Shown one piece after another: positions 52,098-52,177 of a stretch of 52,177 nucleotides of DNA (position 1 is its first letter; each line of letters starts with the position of its first letter). The stretch covers positions 306,763 through 358,939 of the forward strand of contig CM074813.1 of assembly GCA_037447605.1 (NCBI GenBank). Direction: 5' to 3'. Origin of the DNA: Zygnema circumcarinatum. Taxonomy: Eukaryota > Streptophyta > Zygnematophyceae > Zygnematales > Zygnemataceae. Under the pieces are notes generated by a model. That model ran no database searches, was not told the origin of the DNA, and worked only from the letters and a program-made list of their open reading frames with translations. Position numbers and translations under genes: made by a program.

Positions 52098-52177
52098 CTG
52101 CCCAAATCGAACGAGCAAAACAGGGCTTCAAAAGTAAGCTTTTTTTTTTTTTTTCTCTTTCTTCCCACCCCATCCCC

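Overview
The window is nuclear DNA of a green-lineage eukaryote. All reconstructed genes are split by GT-AG introns, and they encode plant-type proteins: a noncatalytic chloroplast RNase III-like splicing factor (RNC1), a chlorophyll dephytylase-like chloroplast hydrolase (CLD1), myo-inositol oxygenase, THO7, eIF2B delta and Root_cap-domain proteins. Secreted PstS-type phosphate-binding proteins are not a land-plant gene family as far as I know, so a streptophyte alga is my best inference; I cannot name the species. Introns are short (about 100-600 bp) and full of CT/GA and other simple repeats.

Left part (1-19102), mostly single-copy housekeeping and plastid genes: a partial type II membrane protein (minus, 62-730), MIOX (minus, 11 exons), RNC1 (minus, 7 exons), THO7 (plus, 3 exons) and CLD1 (minus, 4 exons). 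Exon phases of the complete genes were followed through every junction and close without remainder.

Middle and right part (20725-49087) is a rearranged cluster of two families. Three Root_cap genes (A plus, 20725-24832; B minus, 34510-37613; C plus, 46225-49087) encode a signal peptide, an unrecognised Cys-containing region, a proline-rich stalk and a Root_cap domain. Three intact PstS-like genes (PstS1 minus 26587-27710; PstS2 minus 31552-32665; PstS4 plus 43018-44132) encode secreted periplasmic-type phosphate-binding proteins. There is also a wrecked copy (PstS3, 40139-40360) and two remnants that stop just after the signal-peptide start (29482, 34253). The PstS genes were organised as head-to-head pairs; in each of the three pairs only one partner is still intact. 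Each divergent promoter keeps the palindrome GAATATTC, which matches the plant/algal phosphate-starvation element P1BS (GNATATNC), and a conserved inverted repeat.

The right half is a large inverted duplication with the order <-Root_cap B, <-PstS3(pseudo) | PstS4->, Root_cap C->. The left arm was later damaged by a deletion, an LTR-like insertion flanked by TTGAG, and a MITE flanked by a 10-bp duplication. The coding regions show patchwork identity typical of gene conversion. The window ends in the C-terminal five exons of eIF2B delta (minus, 49854-52097).

The most interesting unit is the PstS/Root_cap cluster: I infer an extracellular phosphate-capture module in a eukaryote that has been amplified, homogenised by conversion and partly destroyed by transposons.
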